From contig NZ_LZKQ01000287.1 of NCBI RefSeq assembly GCF_001668675.1, positions 1 through 35,382 on the forward strand: 35,382 nt of DNA, in the 5' to 3' direction. Both the position numbers and the translations under genes were made by a program. Positions 7,563-17,502 of the stretch are shown piece after piece. Below the pieces are notes generated by a model. That model saw only the letters and a program-made list of their open reading frames with translations, made no database searches and was not told where the DNA came from. Within the stretch, counting starts at the first letter, position 1. Every line of letters starts with the position of its first letter. Source of the stretch: Mycobacterium asiaticum. Lineage in GTDB: Bacteria; Actinomycetota; Actinomycetes; Mycobacteriales; Mycobacteriaceae.

Positions 7563-10402
7563 GCGAGCATCGCGCGAGACGACCCTTCGTCGCCAGGACG
7601 GTACGCGCTCTGGCCATACCGATCATCGTCTTCTGGGCACTCATCGCCGTGACGACGAACACCTTCATGCCTCAAGTGGAAAGGGTCGCAGAGGAACTCG
7701 CGGGCCCGATGATCCCGCACTACGCACCTTCGCAGCGGTCCATGCTGCACATCGGGGAGAAATTTCGGGAGTCGAACTCGACCAGCCTGACTATGGTGGT
7801 GTTCGAAGCCGACCGGCCACTGGGTGATCAGGACCACCGGTACTACGACGATCTGATGCGCCGGTTGAAGCGGGACCCGAAGCACGTCCAATACGTGATG
7901 GACCTGTGGGGCAAACCGATCACGTCGGCGGGGGCGCAAAGTGTCGACGGCAAAGCCACTTACGTGCTGCTGCGCCTCGCCGGCGATATCGGTCAGATCC
8001 AGGCGAACGAGTCGGTCCAAGCCGTTCGGGACATCGTCAAGAAGGACACGCCCCCGCCCGGGCTGAAGGTTTACGTCAGCGGCGCGGCGCCGCTCGCATC
8101 CGACACCCTGTCGATTGCCAACGCGAGCCTGAACAACGTCACCATCGTGACGATTTTCTTGATCATCGCGATGCTGCTGCTGGTTTATCGGTCGTTGAGC
8201 ACGCTTTTGGTGCCGTTGGCCGGAGTCCTGATCGAGATGCTCGTCGCCAAGGGAATAGTCGCGACCCTCGGCCATATGGGCTATATCGAGCTGTCGTCTT
8301 TCGCGGTGAACATCGTGATCGCGCTGACCCTGGGCGCCGGAACCGATTACGGCATCTTTTTGATGGGTCGGTACCACGAAGCGCGCCTGGCCGGCGAGAG
8401 CAGGGAGGACGCCTTCTATACGGCGTATCGCGGTGTGGCGCCGATCATCATCGGCTCGGGCCTGACCATCGCCGGAGCCTGTTACTGCCTGACGTTGGCG
8501 CGGCTCAATTACTTCCACACCATGGGGCCGGCGGTCGGCGTCACCATGCTGTTCACCATCGCTGCGGCGCTGACGCTTGGTCCGGCGCTGCTGACCGTGG
8601 GCAGCCTGTTCGGGCTGTTCGATCCGAAACAACAAGCGAAGGCGCATCTTTACCGGCGCATCGGTGCAAGCGTGGTGCGGTGGCCGGTACCGATCCTGGC
8701 GGCAAGTGCCGCGGTGGTGTTGTTCGGCGCGGTGTTCGTGCCGACGTATCGGGTGAACTACGACGACCGCCAATATCAGCCGGCCGACGCCCCGGCCAAC
8801 GTGGGCTTCGCCGCGGCCGATCGGCACTTCCCCAAAAGCAAACTGTTCTCCGAGATGTTGATGGTCGAGACGGACCATGACATGCGCAACTCCGCTGATT
8901 TCATCTCGCTGGACCGAGTTGCCAAGGCGCTCATCCGATTGCACGGTGTGGCGATGGTGCAGAGCATCACCCGGCCGCTGGGTCGAGCGCTGGAACATGC
9001 CACCCTGCCGTATCTGTTCACCACGCAGGGCAGCGGCAACGGGCAGCAACTTCCGTTCAACAGGGAGCAGAACGCCAACACCGATCAGCAGGCGAAGATT
9101 CAGGCGAACACCGTCGAGGTACTGGATCGATTGATCGGGTTGTTCCAGCATATGTCGGACGAAATGCACCAGACGGTGCTCACCATGGAGGACATGCAGC
9201 GGGTCACCATGGAGCTGGACGAGGAGCTGTCTAATCTCGACGACTTCTTCCGCCCGATCCGTAGCTACTTCTATTGGGAGAAACACTGTTTCGACATCCC
9301 GGTGTGCTGGGCGTTCAGGTCACTGTTCGACGCGCTGGACGGCATCGACAAGATGGCTGAGGACATCAAGGACGCGGTCGGTTCGCTCGAGGTGATCGAC
9401 CGGCTGCTGCCGCAGATGATCACCCAGATGAAGATCATGCGGGACGACACCATGGCGCTGCAGGCACTGCTGGTCAACACCTACGGATCCGCCGATCTGC
9501 AGTCCATCCAGACCGACCAGACCTTTGACGACATGATCAACGTCGGCCTCGATTTCGACCGGTCCCGCAGCGACGACTTCTTCTACATCCCCAGAGAGGG
9601 TTTCGAGAACGAAGACGTCAAAGTCGGTATCTCACTGCTGATGTCACCGGACGGCAAGGCCGCACGGTTCATCCTGACCCACGAAGGCGACGCCATGGGC
9701 CCCGAAGGCGTGGAACATGTCGAAGCCTTCCCCGACGCCATCACCACGGTGCTGAAGGAGACTTCGCTGGCCGGCGCGAGGGTTTACATCGGCGGCTCTG
9801 GATCGAACGACCGAGATATCAAGGAATACGTGATGTCCGATCTGCTGATCGCGGCGATCGCGGCCTTCGTACTCATCTTCCTGATCATGATGTTCCTGAC
9901 GCGAAGTCTGGTGGCCGCCTTGGTGATTCCAGGCACCGTCGCATTCTCTTATGCGGGGGCGTTCGGATTGTCGGTGCTGGTATGGCAACACCTCATCGGC
10001 CTGCACCTGCACTGGTTGGTGCTGCCGCTGACGTTCATCATCCTGGTGGCGGTGGGTTCGGACTACAACCTGCTGTTGATCGCCAGGGTGAAGGAGGAGA
10101 TCCACGCCGGTATCAACACCGGTCTGATCCGGGCGCTCGGCAGCACCGGCGGTGTGGTGACATCCGCCGGTCTGGTGTTCGCATTCACCATGCTGGCCAT
10201 GCTGACCAGCGATCTGCGAACGATCGGCCAGGTCGGTTCCACAGTGTGCATCGGCCTGCTACTCGACACGCTGATCGTGCGCTCGTTCGTGGTGCCGTGC
10301 ATCCTGCGGATCCTCGGGCCGTGGTTCTGGTGGCCGACGTTCGTGCGGCAACGTCCGCTCCGGCACCGACCGGCGGCGGCTCCGGCGGCCGTATCCAGCT
10401 GA
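7559..10402 (+). CDS. mmpL: MmpL-family RND transporter, MmpL4/MmpL5 type
   Basis: A 947-residue proton-driven RND transporter with two repeats, each having one leading membrane helix, an extracytoplasmic loop and a helix bundle. The proton-relay Asp-Tyr pairs are present in both halves: GTDYG (Asp263-Tyr264) and GSDYN (Asp835-Tyr836). The second loop (about residues 480-690) is long and helical, with heptad-like stretches around an insertion bearing two cysteines (KHCFDIPVCWAF), as in the MmpL4/MmpL5 group with a periplasmic coiled-coil arm. MmpL4/5 export carboxymycobactin in M. tuberculosis and several MmpL also efflux drugs. The position directly after mbtA makes siderophore export the likeliest role (inference). 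Start and mmpS stop overlap by 4 bases. The C-terminal tail is short and Ala/Pro/Arg-rich. Confidence 0.93.
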   Translation: MSEHRARRPFVARTVRALAIPIIVFWALIAVTTNTFMPQVERVAEELAGPMIPHYAPSQRSMLHIGEKFRESNSTSLTMVVFEADRPLGDQDHRYYDDLMRRLKRDPKHVQYVMDLWGKPITSAGAQSVDGKATYVLLRLAGDIGQIQANESVQAVRDIVKKDTPPPGLKVYVSGAAPLASDTLSIANASLNNVTIVTIFLIIAMLLLVYRSLSTLLVPLAGVLIEMLVAKGIVATLGHMGYIELSSFAVNIVIALTLGAGTDYGIFLMGRYHEARLAGESREDAFYTAYRGVAPIIIGSGLTIAGACYCLTLARLNYFHTMGPAVGVTMLFTIAAALTLGPALLTVGSLFGLFDPKQQAKAHLYRRIGASVVRWPVPILAASAAVVLFGAVFVPTYRVNYDDRQYQPADAPANVGFAAADRHFPKSKLFSEMLMVETDHDMRNSADFISLDRVAKALIRLHGVAMVQSITRPLGRALEHATLPYLFTTQGSGNGQQLPFNREQNANTDQQAKIQANTVEVLDRLIGLFQHMSDEMHQTVLTMEDMQRVTMELDEELSNLDDFFRPIRSYFYWEKHCFDIPVCWAFRSLFDALDGIDKMAEDIKDAVGSLEVIDRLLPQMITQMKIMRDDTMALQALLVNTYGSADLQSIQTDQTFDDMINVGLDFDRSRSDDFFYIPREGFENEDVKVGISLLMSPDGKAARFILTHEGDAMGPEGVEHVEAFPDAITTVLKETSLAGARVYIGGSGSNDRDIKEYVMSDLLIAAIAAFVLIFLIMMFLTRSLVAALVIPGTVAFSYAGAFGLSVLVWQHLIGLHLHWLVLPLTFIILVAVGSDYNLLLIARVKEEIHAGINTGLIRALGSTGGVVTSAGLVFAFTMLAMLTSDLRTIGQVGSTVCIGLLLDTLIVRSFVVPCILRILGPWFWWPTFVRQRPLRHRPAAAPAAVSS

Positions 10403-10600
10403 CACCCCGGGATTTCGAGTTCGCGTCGCACCAAAGATCGGTCTGGTGTGCAAACGGAGAAGCGACGATAATCACTCGAATTCCCGAAAGGTGGTGGACC
10501 CATGGGTGATCGGCCAACGGTGGAATACTGCTCTTGGCGCGAGGTTCGCGCGCAACAGGCCTGAGCTATTCGATGCCCAAACCCGTTGATAAATAATCTC

Positions 10601-11638
10601 TCAGGTTGGTCCGGCCGTCGCCAAAGCCTGACGCGCGGCGAGCGCGAGGGCACCGGCGGTGGCGAAACGCCGCTTGGGCTCCTTTGCCATCCCCCGCGCG
10701 ATGACCCCGTCAAAGCTGTTGAGAGCCGGGATATCTGCGCCCAGACGCGGGACGGGTTGTCGGAGGTGGCCGCCAAGGACCGTTGCCAGGCTGTTGCACG
10801 GATATGGCGGATGCCCCGTCAAGCACTCGTAGAAGACACAAGTCAGCGCGTAGATGTCGGACCGAAACGTCGTCGCGTCACCGGACAGCGTCTCGGGGGC
10901 CGAATAGGCGTATTGCAACGGATGCGCATCCTCCACGGCCCCGCTGGCGAGGTACCGTAACCCCGCCAGCAGAACCGCATGGTCGCGACCGAGAAATATG
11001 TTGCCGGGGCTGACATTTCGATGCATCCAGTCCTGCGAATGCAGCGCGTCGAGCGCCGTGGCGATCTGGCTCACCAATCCGACCGCCTTTGCCGGCGGCA
11101 ACCGCATATGGCGGACGAGCACCCGCCCAAGATCCATACCGTCGATCACTGGCATGACGATGTAGCACCGTTCGTCGGTCTCGCCCCATTCATAGATGGG
11201 TCCCAAGTGCGGTTCCGCCAGTTGGACCCGCGCGATGGGTGGAAGATTTCGCGACATCCGCAGGCGGAAAGACCGATCCGCGCAATGCCAAGGCAGGACG
11301 ACCTTTACGGCGACTATTGCGCCCGTGATCGTGTGCTCGGCTTCATACACTCGCGCGAGCTGCCCGCGGCCCAGCAGCCGCAGCAGACGGAACGGGCCGA
11401 ACCGCGATCCCACTCGGCAGGACGCATCGCCGCCATGGTCGAACTCGTCCTTGAGCCGAGCGAGGGCGTCGGTCTGTGCGAGTCCGCGCAACTGCACCGC
11501 GCTTTCGTAGTCCGCGAGACAAAACGACGCGAGATCACCGTTCACCGCAGATTCATGATCGGCGAAGCGGACCGACTGCAGACGGCCGCCGCGGTTGCCC
11601 GGGCAACCGCAGACTGCGCAGCACGTCGGTGTGGTCAC
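10601..11638 (-). CDS. Ser/Thr kinase-like protein, predicted pseudokinase with Cys-rich N-terminus
   Basis: A 345-residue protein from GTG 11638 with a eukaryotic-type kinase fold at about residues 80-340. Present are the glycine loop LGRGQLARV, the ATP lysine K112 in VAVKVV, and a late-domain region with SAPE, SDIYALTCVFYECLTGHPPY and KRRF. The catalytic loop reads MHRNVSPGN: Asn208 replaces the catalytic Asp, Ser210 replaces the Lys, and only Asn213 is kept. The DFG triplet is replaced by AGL (225-227). It is therefore probably catalytically dead while possibly still binding nucleotide. The N-terminus has clustered cysteines (C6, C7, C10, C12 and C40), perhaps a metal site. There is no membrane segment, so it is cytoplasmic. 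It is convergent with mmpL and divergent from the dehydrogenase operon. Its partner is unknown; the exact start is uncertain. Confidence 0.82.
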   Translation of the reverse strand: MTTPTCCAVCGCPGNRGGRLQSVRFADHESAVNGDLASFCLADYESAVQLRGLAQTDALARLKDEFDHGGDASCRVGSRFGPFRLLRLLGRGQLARVYEAEHTITGAIVAVKVVLPWHCADRSFRLRMSRNLPPIARVQLAEPHLGPIYEWGETDERCYIVMPVIDGMDLGRVLVRHMRLPPAKAVGLVSQIATALDALHSQDWMHRNVSPGNIFLGRDHAVLLAGLRYLASGAVEDAHPLQYAYSAPETLSGDATTFRSDIYALTCVFYECLTGHPPYPCNSLATVLGGHLRQPVPRLGADIPALNSFDGVIARGMAKEPKRRFATAGALALAARQALATAGPT

Positions 11639-11728
11639 GGCCCCTTCACGGCCCCCTCACGGCATGGAGGCTACCGCTGCCGAAGTGCTTGCGCTACCGG
11701 TTTGGGCTGCGCCGCGCTCAACGTTGCC

Positions 11729-11758
11729 ATTGACTAATGTCACCATTTGGTATTGACT
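11729..11758. repeat. Direct repeat ATTGACT x2 in a divergent promoter region
   Basis: ATTGACT occurs at 11729-11735 and 11752-11758, a period of 23 bases, in the 207-base gap between the divergent pseudokinase and dehydrogenase genes. The first copy contains TTGACT, usable as a -35, and TATTGA (11751-11756) follows after 15 bases. The remainder of the gap is GC-rich with a tandem imperfect repeat near 11639-11662. It may be an operator for the MerR-type regulator at the end of the operon; this is speculative. Confidence 0.35.
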
Positions 11759-11845
11759 GCATTGATGAAGGACGGCGTTCGGCTGGCAACTTCAGTGCGA
11801 CGACGGCCGAGCACCGGGCCCGCCACCGGAATGGCGGGCTGAAAA

Positions 11846-12703
11846 GTGTTCGGGCCCTTGGGCAAAGTGCTCGGCCGGTCGGCGACAAGCCACGATGCCC
11901 TGGCAGTCGTCACCGGCGCCGGCAGCGGGATCGGTGCCGCCTTCGCCCTCGAACTGGCCCGCCGTGGAGGCGCGGTCGTCTGCAGTGACATCGACGACGC
12001 GAAGGCCCGGGAGACCGCCGAAGCGATCACCAAAAGCGGCGCCGACGCCAAGGTAATCCACTGCGACGTATCCCGATTCGACGATGTGGTGGCGCTGGCC
12101 GAACAGGCGCAGACCTGGTTCGGCGCACCGCCCACGCTGGTGGTCAACAACGCCGGCGTAGCGGTGGCCGGTGCCGCAATCGGCGAAACGCCGATCGACG
12201 ATTGGGCGTGGATCCTCAACGTGAACCTGTGGGGGGCCATCCACGGCTGCCACGTGTTCGCTCCCATCCTGCGCGACGCCCCGCGCCTGCCCGCGCCGAG
12301 AGGCATCATCAATGTCGCTTCGGCAGCGGCGTACGGCGCGGCTCCCGGCATGGCCGCCTACAACGTCAGCAAGGCCGGCGTCCTGTCGTTGTCGGAGACG
12401 CTCGCCGCCGAATTGTCCGGCAGCAGAGTCGAGGTCACCGCTTTGTGCCCAACCTTTGTCAGGACCAACATCGTCGAGGCCGGTCACATCAGTACCGAAT
12501 ACGGTGAGATGGGCGAGCGGTTCATGCGCTGGATCGGACGTTCGGCGGACAAGGTCGCACGCACCTGCCTGGACGCCCATGATCGGGGCGAGTTGTATTG
12601 CATGCCGCAGCTTGAAGCCAAGATCGGTTGGAACATCAAGCGTTTGGCGCCGGGCACCTTTACCCGCGCAGTCGGCCTCGCATCCCGGGTGGGAAATACC
12701 TAA
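11846..12703 (+). CDS. Short-chain dehydrogenase/reductase (SDR)
   Basis: A 285-residue classical SDR. The cofactor motif is TGAGSGIG (residues 23-30). Asp at the end of the second strand (CSDID) suggests NAD(H) rather than NADP(H). NNAG follows, and the catalytic set is Ser159, Tyr172 and Lys176 (YNVSK). The C-terminal 50 residues are longer than in minimal SDRs and basic, as in mycobacterial relatives such as SadH of the mymA operon. The substrate is not readable from sequence. It starts at GTG 11846 with no strong Shine-Dalgarno. It is first in a run with the diiron protein, the flavin monooxygenase and a MerR regulator. In such a set it would oxidise an alcohol to the ketone or aldehyde used by the monooxygenase (inference). 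Confidence 0.9.
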   Translation: MFGPLGKVLGRSATSHDALAVVTGAGSGIGAAFALELARRGGAVVCSDIDDAKARETAEAITKSGADAKVIHCDVSRFDDVVALAEQAQTWFGAPPTLVVNNAGVAVAGAAIGETPIDDWAWILNVNLWGAIHGCHVFAPILRDAPRLPAPRGIINVASAAAYGAAPGMAAYNVSKAGVLSLSETLAAELSGSRVEVTALCPTFVRTNIVEAGHISTEYGEMGERFMRWIGRSADKVARTCLDAHDRGELYCMPQLEAKIGWNIKRLAPGTFTRAVGLASRVGNT

Positions 12704-12728
12704 TCTCCGGGCCGTTTCAAAAGATTAG
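12700..12728 (+). promoter_or_regulatory. Perfect 7-bp inverted repeat before the diiron gene
   Basis: CTAATCT (12700-12706) and AGATTAG (12722-12728) are exact reverse complements around a 15-base loop. The left arm includes the SDR stop codon, and the right arm ends one base before the Shine-Dalgarno AAGGAG of the next gene (12730-12735). It could be an RNA hairpin tuning translation or a protein-binding site. Confidence 0.45.
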
Positions 12729-12741
12729 AAAGGAGCGCCTG

Positions 12742-13662
12742 GTGGCCATCGAAATGGAAGCCATGCTCGCCAAGATCAAGGACCGACAGTGGGCGCTGGC
12801 CGATATCGACTGGGACGCCCCGGGCGCCGACACGATCCGGCCCGAATTCCGGCCGAAACTCAAAGCTTTCATGGCCGATCTGTGCTGGATCGAGAACATC
12901 GGCGCCCGCGGCTTCGCGGCCCTGGCCAAGAAGGCGCCCAACCCGACGATCGCCGAGATTTACCGGTACTTCCACGCCGAAGAGCAACGTCACGCCAACG
13001 CCGAGCTGGCCCTGATGAAGCGGTGGGGCATGCTCGACGACGGGGAATTGCCGGAGCCCAACGTCAACATCCGGTTGGCGATCGACTGGCTCGACACCTA
13101 CGCCGACGACATGCCACTGTCGGTGTTGGGGACGGTCATCCCGATGCTGGAGGTGGCCCTGGACGGGGCACTGCTGAAGTTCTTGCTGGACTCCGTCACG
13201 GACCCGGTTTGTCACGAAGTCTTCGAAAAGATCAACAACGACGAATCCAGACATATAGCAGTCGATTTCGCGGTCCTCGACATGATCGGCAACGCCACCG
13301 CGCGCCGGCTGGCCATCGAGTTCGTGGGCACGGTCGCGACGCCGGGCCTGATCATCGGCGCGTTGATGTATGTGCCGCTGCTGAATCGCATTCGCAACGA
13401 GATGGCCGGCATGGGCATGGATGCCGAGCGGCTCTACAACGCGGTCAAGCGATTCAAGCAACTCGGTGAGCGCGGCGAGCGGACCCCCCGAGTGCCGGCC
13501 TACCGCGTCCTGAAGCGGCACGCCGCGATGGTGGTCAATCCACGCCACCCTTACCACCTGCTGGCCAATTCCATGGTCTGGCTATCCGAGCGCTATCCCC
13601 GCCCACTGCTCAAACCGGTGCCCACCTGGTTCCGGGAACTCACCCACGAACCGGCGGCATGA
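12742..13662 (+). CDS. Ferritin-like diiron protein (putative metal-dependent oxygenase/hydrolase)
   Basis: A 306-residue, mostly helical protein with a full two-fold set of diiron ligands: Glu51 (WIENIG), Glu81-x-x-His84 in AEEQRH, Glu137 (PMLEVAL) and Glu168-x-x-His171 in DESRH. This is the E...ExxH...E...ExxH pattern of ferritin-like carboxylate-bridged diiron enzymes. Mycobacterial relatives are usually left as hypothetical or called metal-dependent hydrolases; I do not know a characterised one. The start GTG 12742 is supported by AAGGAG 6 bases upstream; an in-frame extension upstream lacks a ribosome site. The stop overlaps the monooxygenase ATG by 4 bases (ATGA), so the two are co-translated. 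A role in oxidising the same lipid or hydrocarbon substrate as its neighbours is an inference. Confidence 0.87.
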   Translation: MAIEMEAMLAKIKDRQWALADIDWDAPGADTIRPEFRPKLKAFMADLCWIENIGARGFAALAKKAPNPTIAEIYRYFHAEEQRHANAELALMKRWGMLDDGELPEPNVNIRLAIDWLDTYADDMPLSVLGTVIPMLEVALDGALLKFLLDSVTDPVCHEVFEKINNDESRHIAVDFAVLDMIGNATARRLAIEFVGTVATPGLIIGALMYVPLLNRIRNEMAGMGMDAERLYNAVKRFKQLGERGERTPRVPAYRVLKRHAAMVVNPRHPYHLLANSMVWLSERYPRPLLKPVPTWFRELTHEPAA

Positions 13663-15152
13663 CCATGCCCGAGGACCACACCTACGCCGCCCTCATCGTC
13701 GGAGCCGGCTTCACCGGGCTCGGCGCCGCCATCCGACTGGCCGAAGCCGGCGTCACCGACATCGTCGTCCTCGAGCGCGGCGATCGGGTGGGTGGAACAT
13801 GGCGAGACACCCGGTACCCGGGCGCCAGCTGCGACATCCCGTCGCTGCTCTACTCCTTCTCGTTCGTCAAGAACCCACGGTGGTCACGCACCTACTCCCC
13901 CGCGCCAGAGATCTGCCAGCACATCGAAGACATGGCAACGAGATTCGGCATCCGCCAACATATCCGGTTCGGCTACCAGGTCACCGGACTGACCTTCGAC
14001 GAGCAGGACGGGGTCTGGACCGCGCAGACCAGCGATCACAACCACTTCCGTGCCCGCACCGTCATCCTGGCGTCCGGTCCGCTCTCCGACGCCAGCCTGC
14101 CCGACATCCGCGGGTTGGACAGTTACCGCGGCCACAAAATCCACAGCGCACGTTGGGATTCCGATTACGACTTCACCGGCAAGCGGGTCGCGGTCATCGG
14201 CACCGGCGCCAGCGCAATCCAGATCATCCCGGAACTGGTGAAGCAGGCCGGATTCGTCAAGGTCTTCCAGCGCACCCCCGGCTGGGTGCTGCCCCGGCTG
14301 GACGTGGCCACCCCACCGCCGGTACAGGCGTTGTTCACCAAAGTGCCTGCCGCCCAACAGTTCACCCGGCAGCTGCTGTTCTGGGGACACGAAGCGACCG
14401 CGACGGCGATGGTGTGGAACACGCCCCTCACCTCCCTGGTTGCCCGGCTCGGCCAGGCGCACATCCGGGCGCAGGTGAAAGATCCCTGGCTGCGCCGTCA
14501 GCTCACCCCGGACTTCACGCCCGGCTGCAAACGCATGCTGGTATCCAGCGACTACTACCCCGCGCTACAGCGCGATAACTGCAAGCTGATCGACTGGCCG
14601 ATCGCCACTTTGAGCCCGGCGGGCATTCGGACCAGCGACGGCATCGAACACCACCTCGACTGCATCGTGTTCGCCACCGGATACGACGTGCACCTGACCG
14701 GGCCACCCTTTCCGATCACCGGATTGGGTGGCCGGTCACTGGCCGACGATTGGGCTGGCGGTGGTCAGGCGTACAAGAGCATCAACGCGCACGGTTACCC
14801 GAACCTCTTCTTCATGACCGGCCCCAATTCCGGGCCCGGCCACAACTCGCTGCTGGTCTACATCGAGGGTCAACTCGACTATGCGGTCCGCGGCATCACC
14901 ACCATCTTGGACAAGGACCTTAGATACCTGGATGTGCGGGCAGATGTGCAGCGGCGACACAACGAGAACATCCAGCGCCGGCTGACCAGGACGACCTGGA
15001 TGTCCGGTTGCCGCAGCTGGTACCTCACCAAAGATGGTTTCAACGCATCGATGTACCCGGGCACCGCGACGCAGTATCTTCGCCAGATGCGTGATTTCCG
15101 CTTCCGGCACTACACCGCAGTCGCCCGCGACCGCGTCGCCGCGACGGCCTGA
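13659..15152 (+). CDS. Baeyer-Villiger-type flavin monooxygenase
   Basis: A 497-residue class B flavoprotein monooxygenase. The FAD motif is GAGFTG (residues 15-20), followed by GGTWRDTRYPGASCDIPS, which is characteristic of Baeyer-Villiger enzymes. The type fingerprint reads YRGHKIHSARWD (156-167), close to FxGxxxHxxxW(P/D), with Tyr for Phe. The NADPH motif is GTGASA (181-186), and FATGYD lies near residue 340. Such enzymes insert oxygen next to a carbonyl using NADPH and O2; mycobacteria have several (EthA, MymA and others). The substrate is not readable. It overlaps the diiron gene by 4 bases and is followed after 13 bases by a MerR-like regulator, completing an apparent four-gene operon. 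Confidence 0.92.
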   Translation: MTMPEDHTYAALIVGAGFTGLGAAIRLAEAGVTDIVVLERGDRVGGTWRDTRYPGASCDIPSLLYSFSFVKNPRWSRTYSPAPEICQHIEDMATRFGIRQHIRFGYQVTGLTFDEQDGVWTAQTSDHNHFRARTVILASGPLSDASLPDIRGLDSYRGHKIHSARWDSDYDFTGKRVAVIGTGASAIQIIPELVKQAGFVKVFQRTPGWVLPRLDVATPPPVQALFTKVPAAQQFTRQLLFWGHEATATAMVWNTPLTSLVARLGQAHIRAQVKDPWLRRQLTPDFTPGCKRMLVSSDYYPALQRDNCKLIDWPIATLSPAGIRTSDGIEHHLDCIVFATGYDVHLTGPPFPITGLGGRSLADDWAGGGQAYKSINAHGYPNLFFMTGPNSGPGHNSLLVYIEGQLDYAVRGITTILDKDLRYLDVRADVQRRHNENIQRRLTRTTWMSGCRSWYLTKDGFNASMYPGTATQYLRQMRDFRFRHYTAVARDRVAATA

Positions 15153-15165
15153 CGGGCGGTACGCC

Positions 15166-16107
15166 TTGGCAGTCGAACGACCACTCGACCGATCGTCGAG
15201 ACCCGATCCCGGCACGATCGCCAGCGTGTTGCACAACGTGCGCCGCGCGCCGCAACGCGTCCGGCGCCAGTCGCGCGAGTTCGTCGAGACGGCGGTGACC
15301 CAGCTGTTCGACGCCGCGGTACGCCAGCCGCACGGCGCGGCCGCGTCCGGCGAGTACCGCATCGAAGAATTGGCCCGGCTGGCCGGTACCACCACCCGCA
15401 ACATCCGCGTCTACCGCGACCGCGGCCTGCTGCCGCCGCCCCTGCGCGTCGGACGGACCGCATTGTTCAACGACACCCATCTGACCCGGCTGCGCCTGAT
15501 CACCTCGATGCTCGACCGTGGTTACAACATCGCCCACGTTCGGGAGATGCTCGGCGCCTGGGAGGAAGGAAAGAACCTGGGCGACGTTCTGGGACTGGAG
15601 ACCGCCATCGTGGGCAGTTGGGCCACCGAAAAGCCGCAGACCATGTCGGTGGACGAAGCCCGCCGGCTCGTCGACAGCCAACGCGCCTTCGACCGTCTCG
15701 TGGAACTGCGGGTGATTCGCCTCGAAGGTGACCGGGCGACCGTTACCCGGCCCAAACTCATCGAAGCCTTCAACGAGGTCCGGGGCTACGGCGTCGGCAC
15801 CGACAAGCTGATCGACCTGCACGAGCAGATCCTGCCCAAGATCGACGAGATCAGCGACTTGCTGGTGCGCGCGGGCTTCGAACACGTCGCGGACCGCATC
15901 AAACCCGGTGAAGCGCTGCCCGCGGACGCCGAGGTGGCCGAGCTGATCACCATGCTGGTCCGGTTCCGTACCCAGGCGGTCGCCACGGTCACCGCCACGT
16001 TGGCGTCATCGATCGAGTCGACGATCGAGTCGTTGGTCAGCCGGCTCCTGTCGGAATATCTCGAGAAAGCGGCGGGATCGGATGCCGCCCCGCAACCGGC
16101 GCAATAG
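15166..16107 (+). CDS. MerR-family transcriptional regulator
   Basis: A helix-turn-helix regulator of about 313 residues from the proposed TTG start at 15166, 13 bases after the monooxygenase stop with GGGCGG about 7 bases ahead. A GTG at 15226 is an alternative. The DNA-binding part begins near residue 64 (YRIEELARLAGTTTRNIRVYRDRGLL) and continues with FNDTHLTRLRLI and RGYNIAHVREML, the winged helix and recognition pattern of MerR proteins. The C-terminal 200 residues are helical with no visible metal-binding cysteines, so an organic effector is more likely than a metal. It is last in the SDR-diiron-monooxygenase run and probably controls it. It ends 3 bases before the convergent mbtI stop, at the junction back to the mycobactin locus. 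Confidence 0.85.
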   Translation: MAVERPLDRSSRPDPGTIASVLHNVRRAPQRVRRQSREFVETAVTQLFDAAVRQPHGAAASGEYRIEELARLAGTTTRNIRVYRDRGLLPPPLRVGRTALFNDTHLTRLRLITSMLDRGYNIAHVREMLGAWEEGKNLGDVLGLETAIVGSWATEKPQTMSVDEARRLVDSQRAFDRLVELRVIRLEGDRATVTRPKLIEAFNEVRGYGVGTDKLIDLHEQILPKIDEISDLLVRAGFEHVADRIKPGEALPADAEVAELITMLVRFRTQAVATVTATLASSIESTIESLVSRLLSEYLEKAAGSDAAPQPAQ

Positions 16108-16110
16108 CGG

Positions 16111-17502
<1,392 letters not shown>

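Noticed and set aside
7370..9286. Long minus-strand open frame opposite mmpL
   Set aside because: Antisense shadow of mmpL with His/Arg/Gln-rich composition and no recognisable domain.
15034..15165. N-terminal extension of the MerR regulator into the monooxygenase gene
   Set aside because: The extension overlaps the monooxygenase coding end and looks like shadow sequence; TTG 15166 or GTG 15226 are more reasonable starts.
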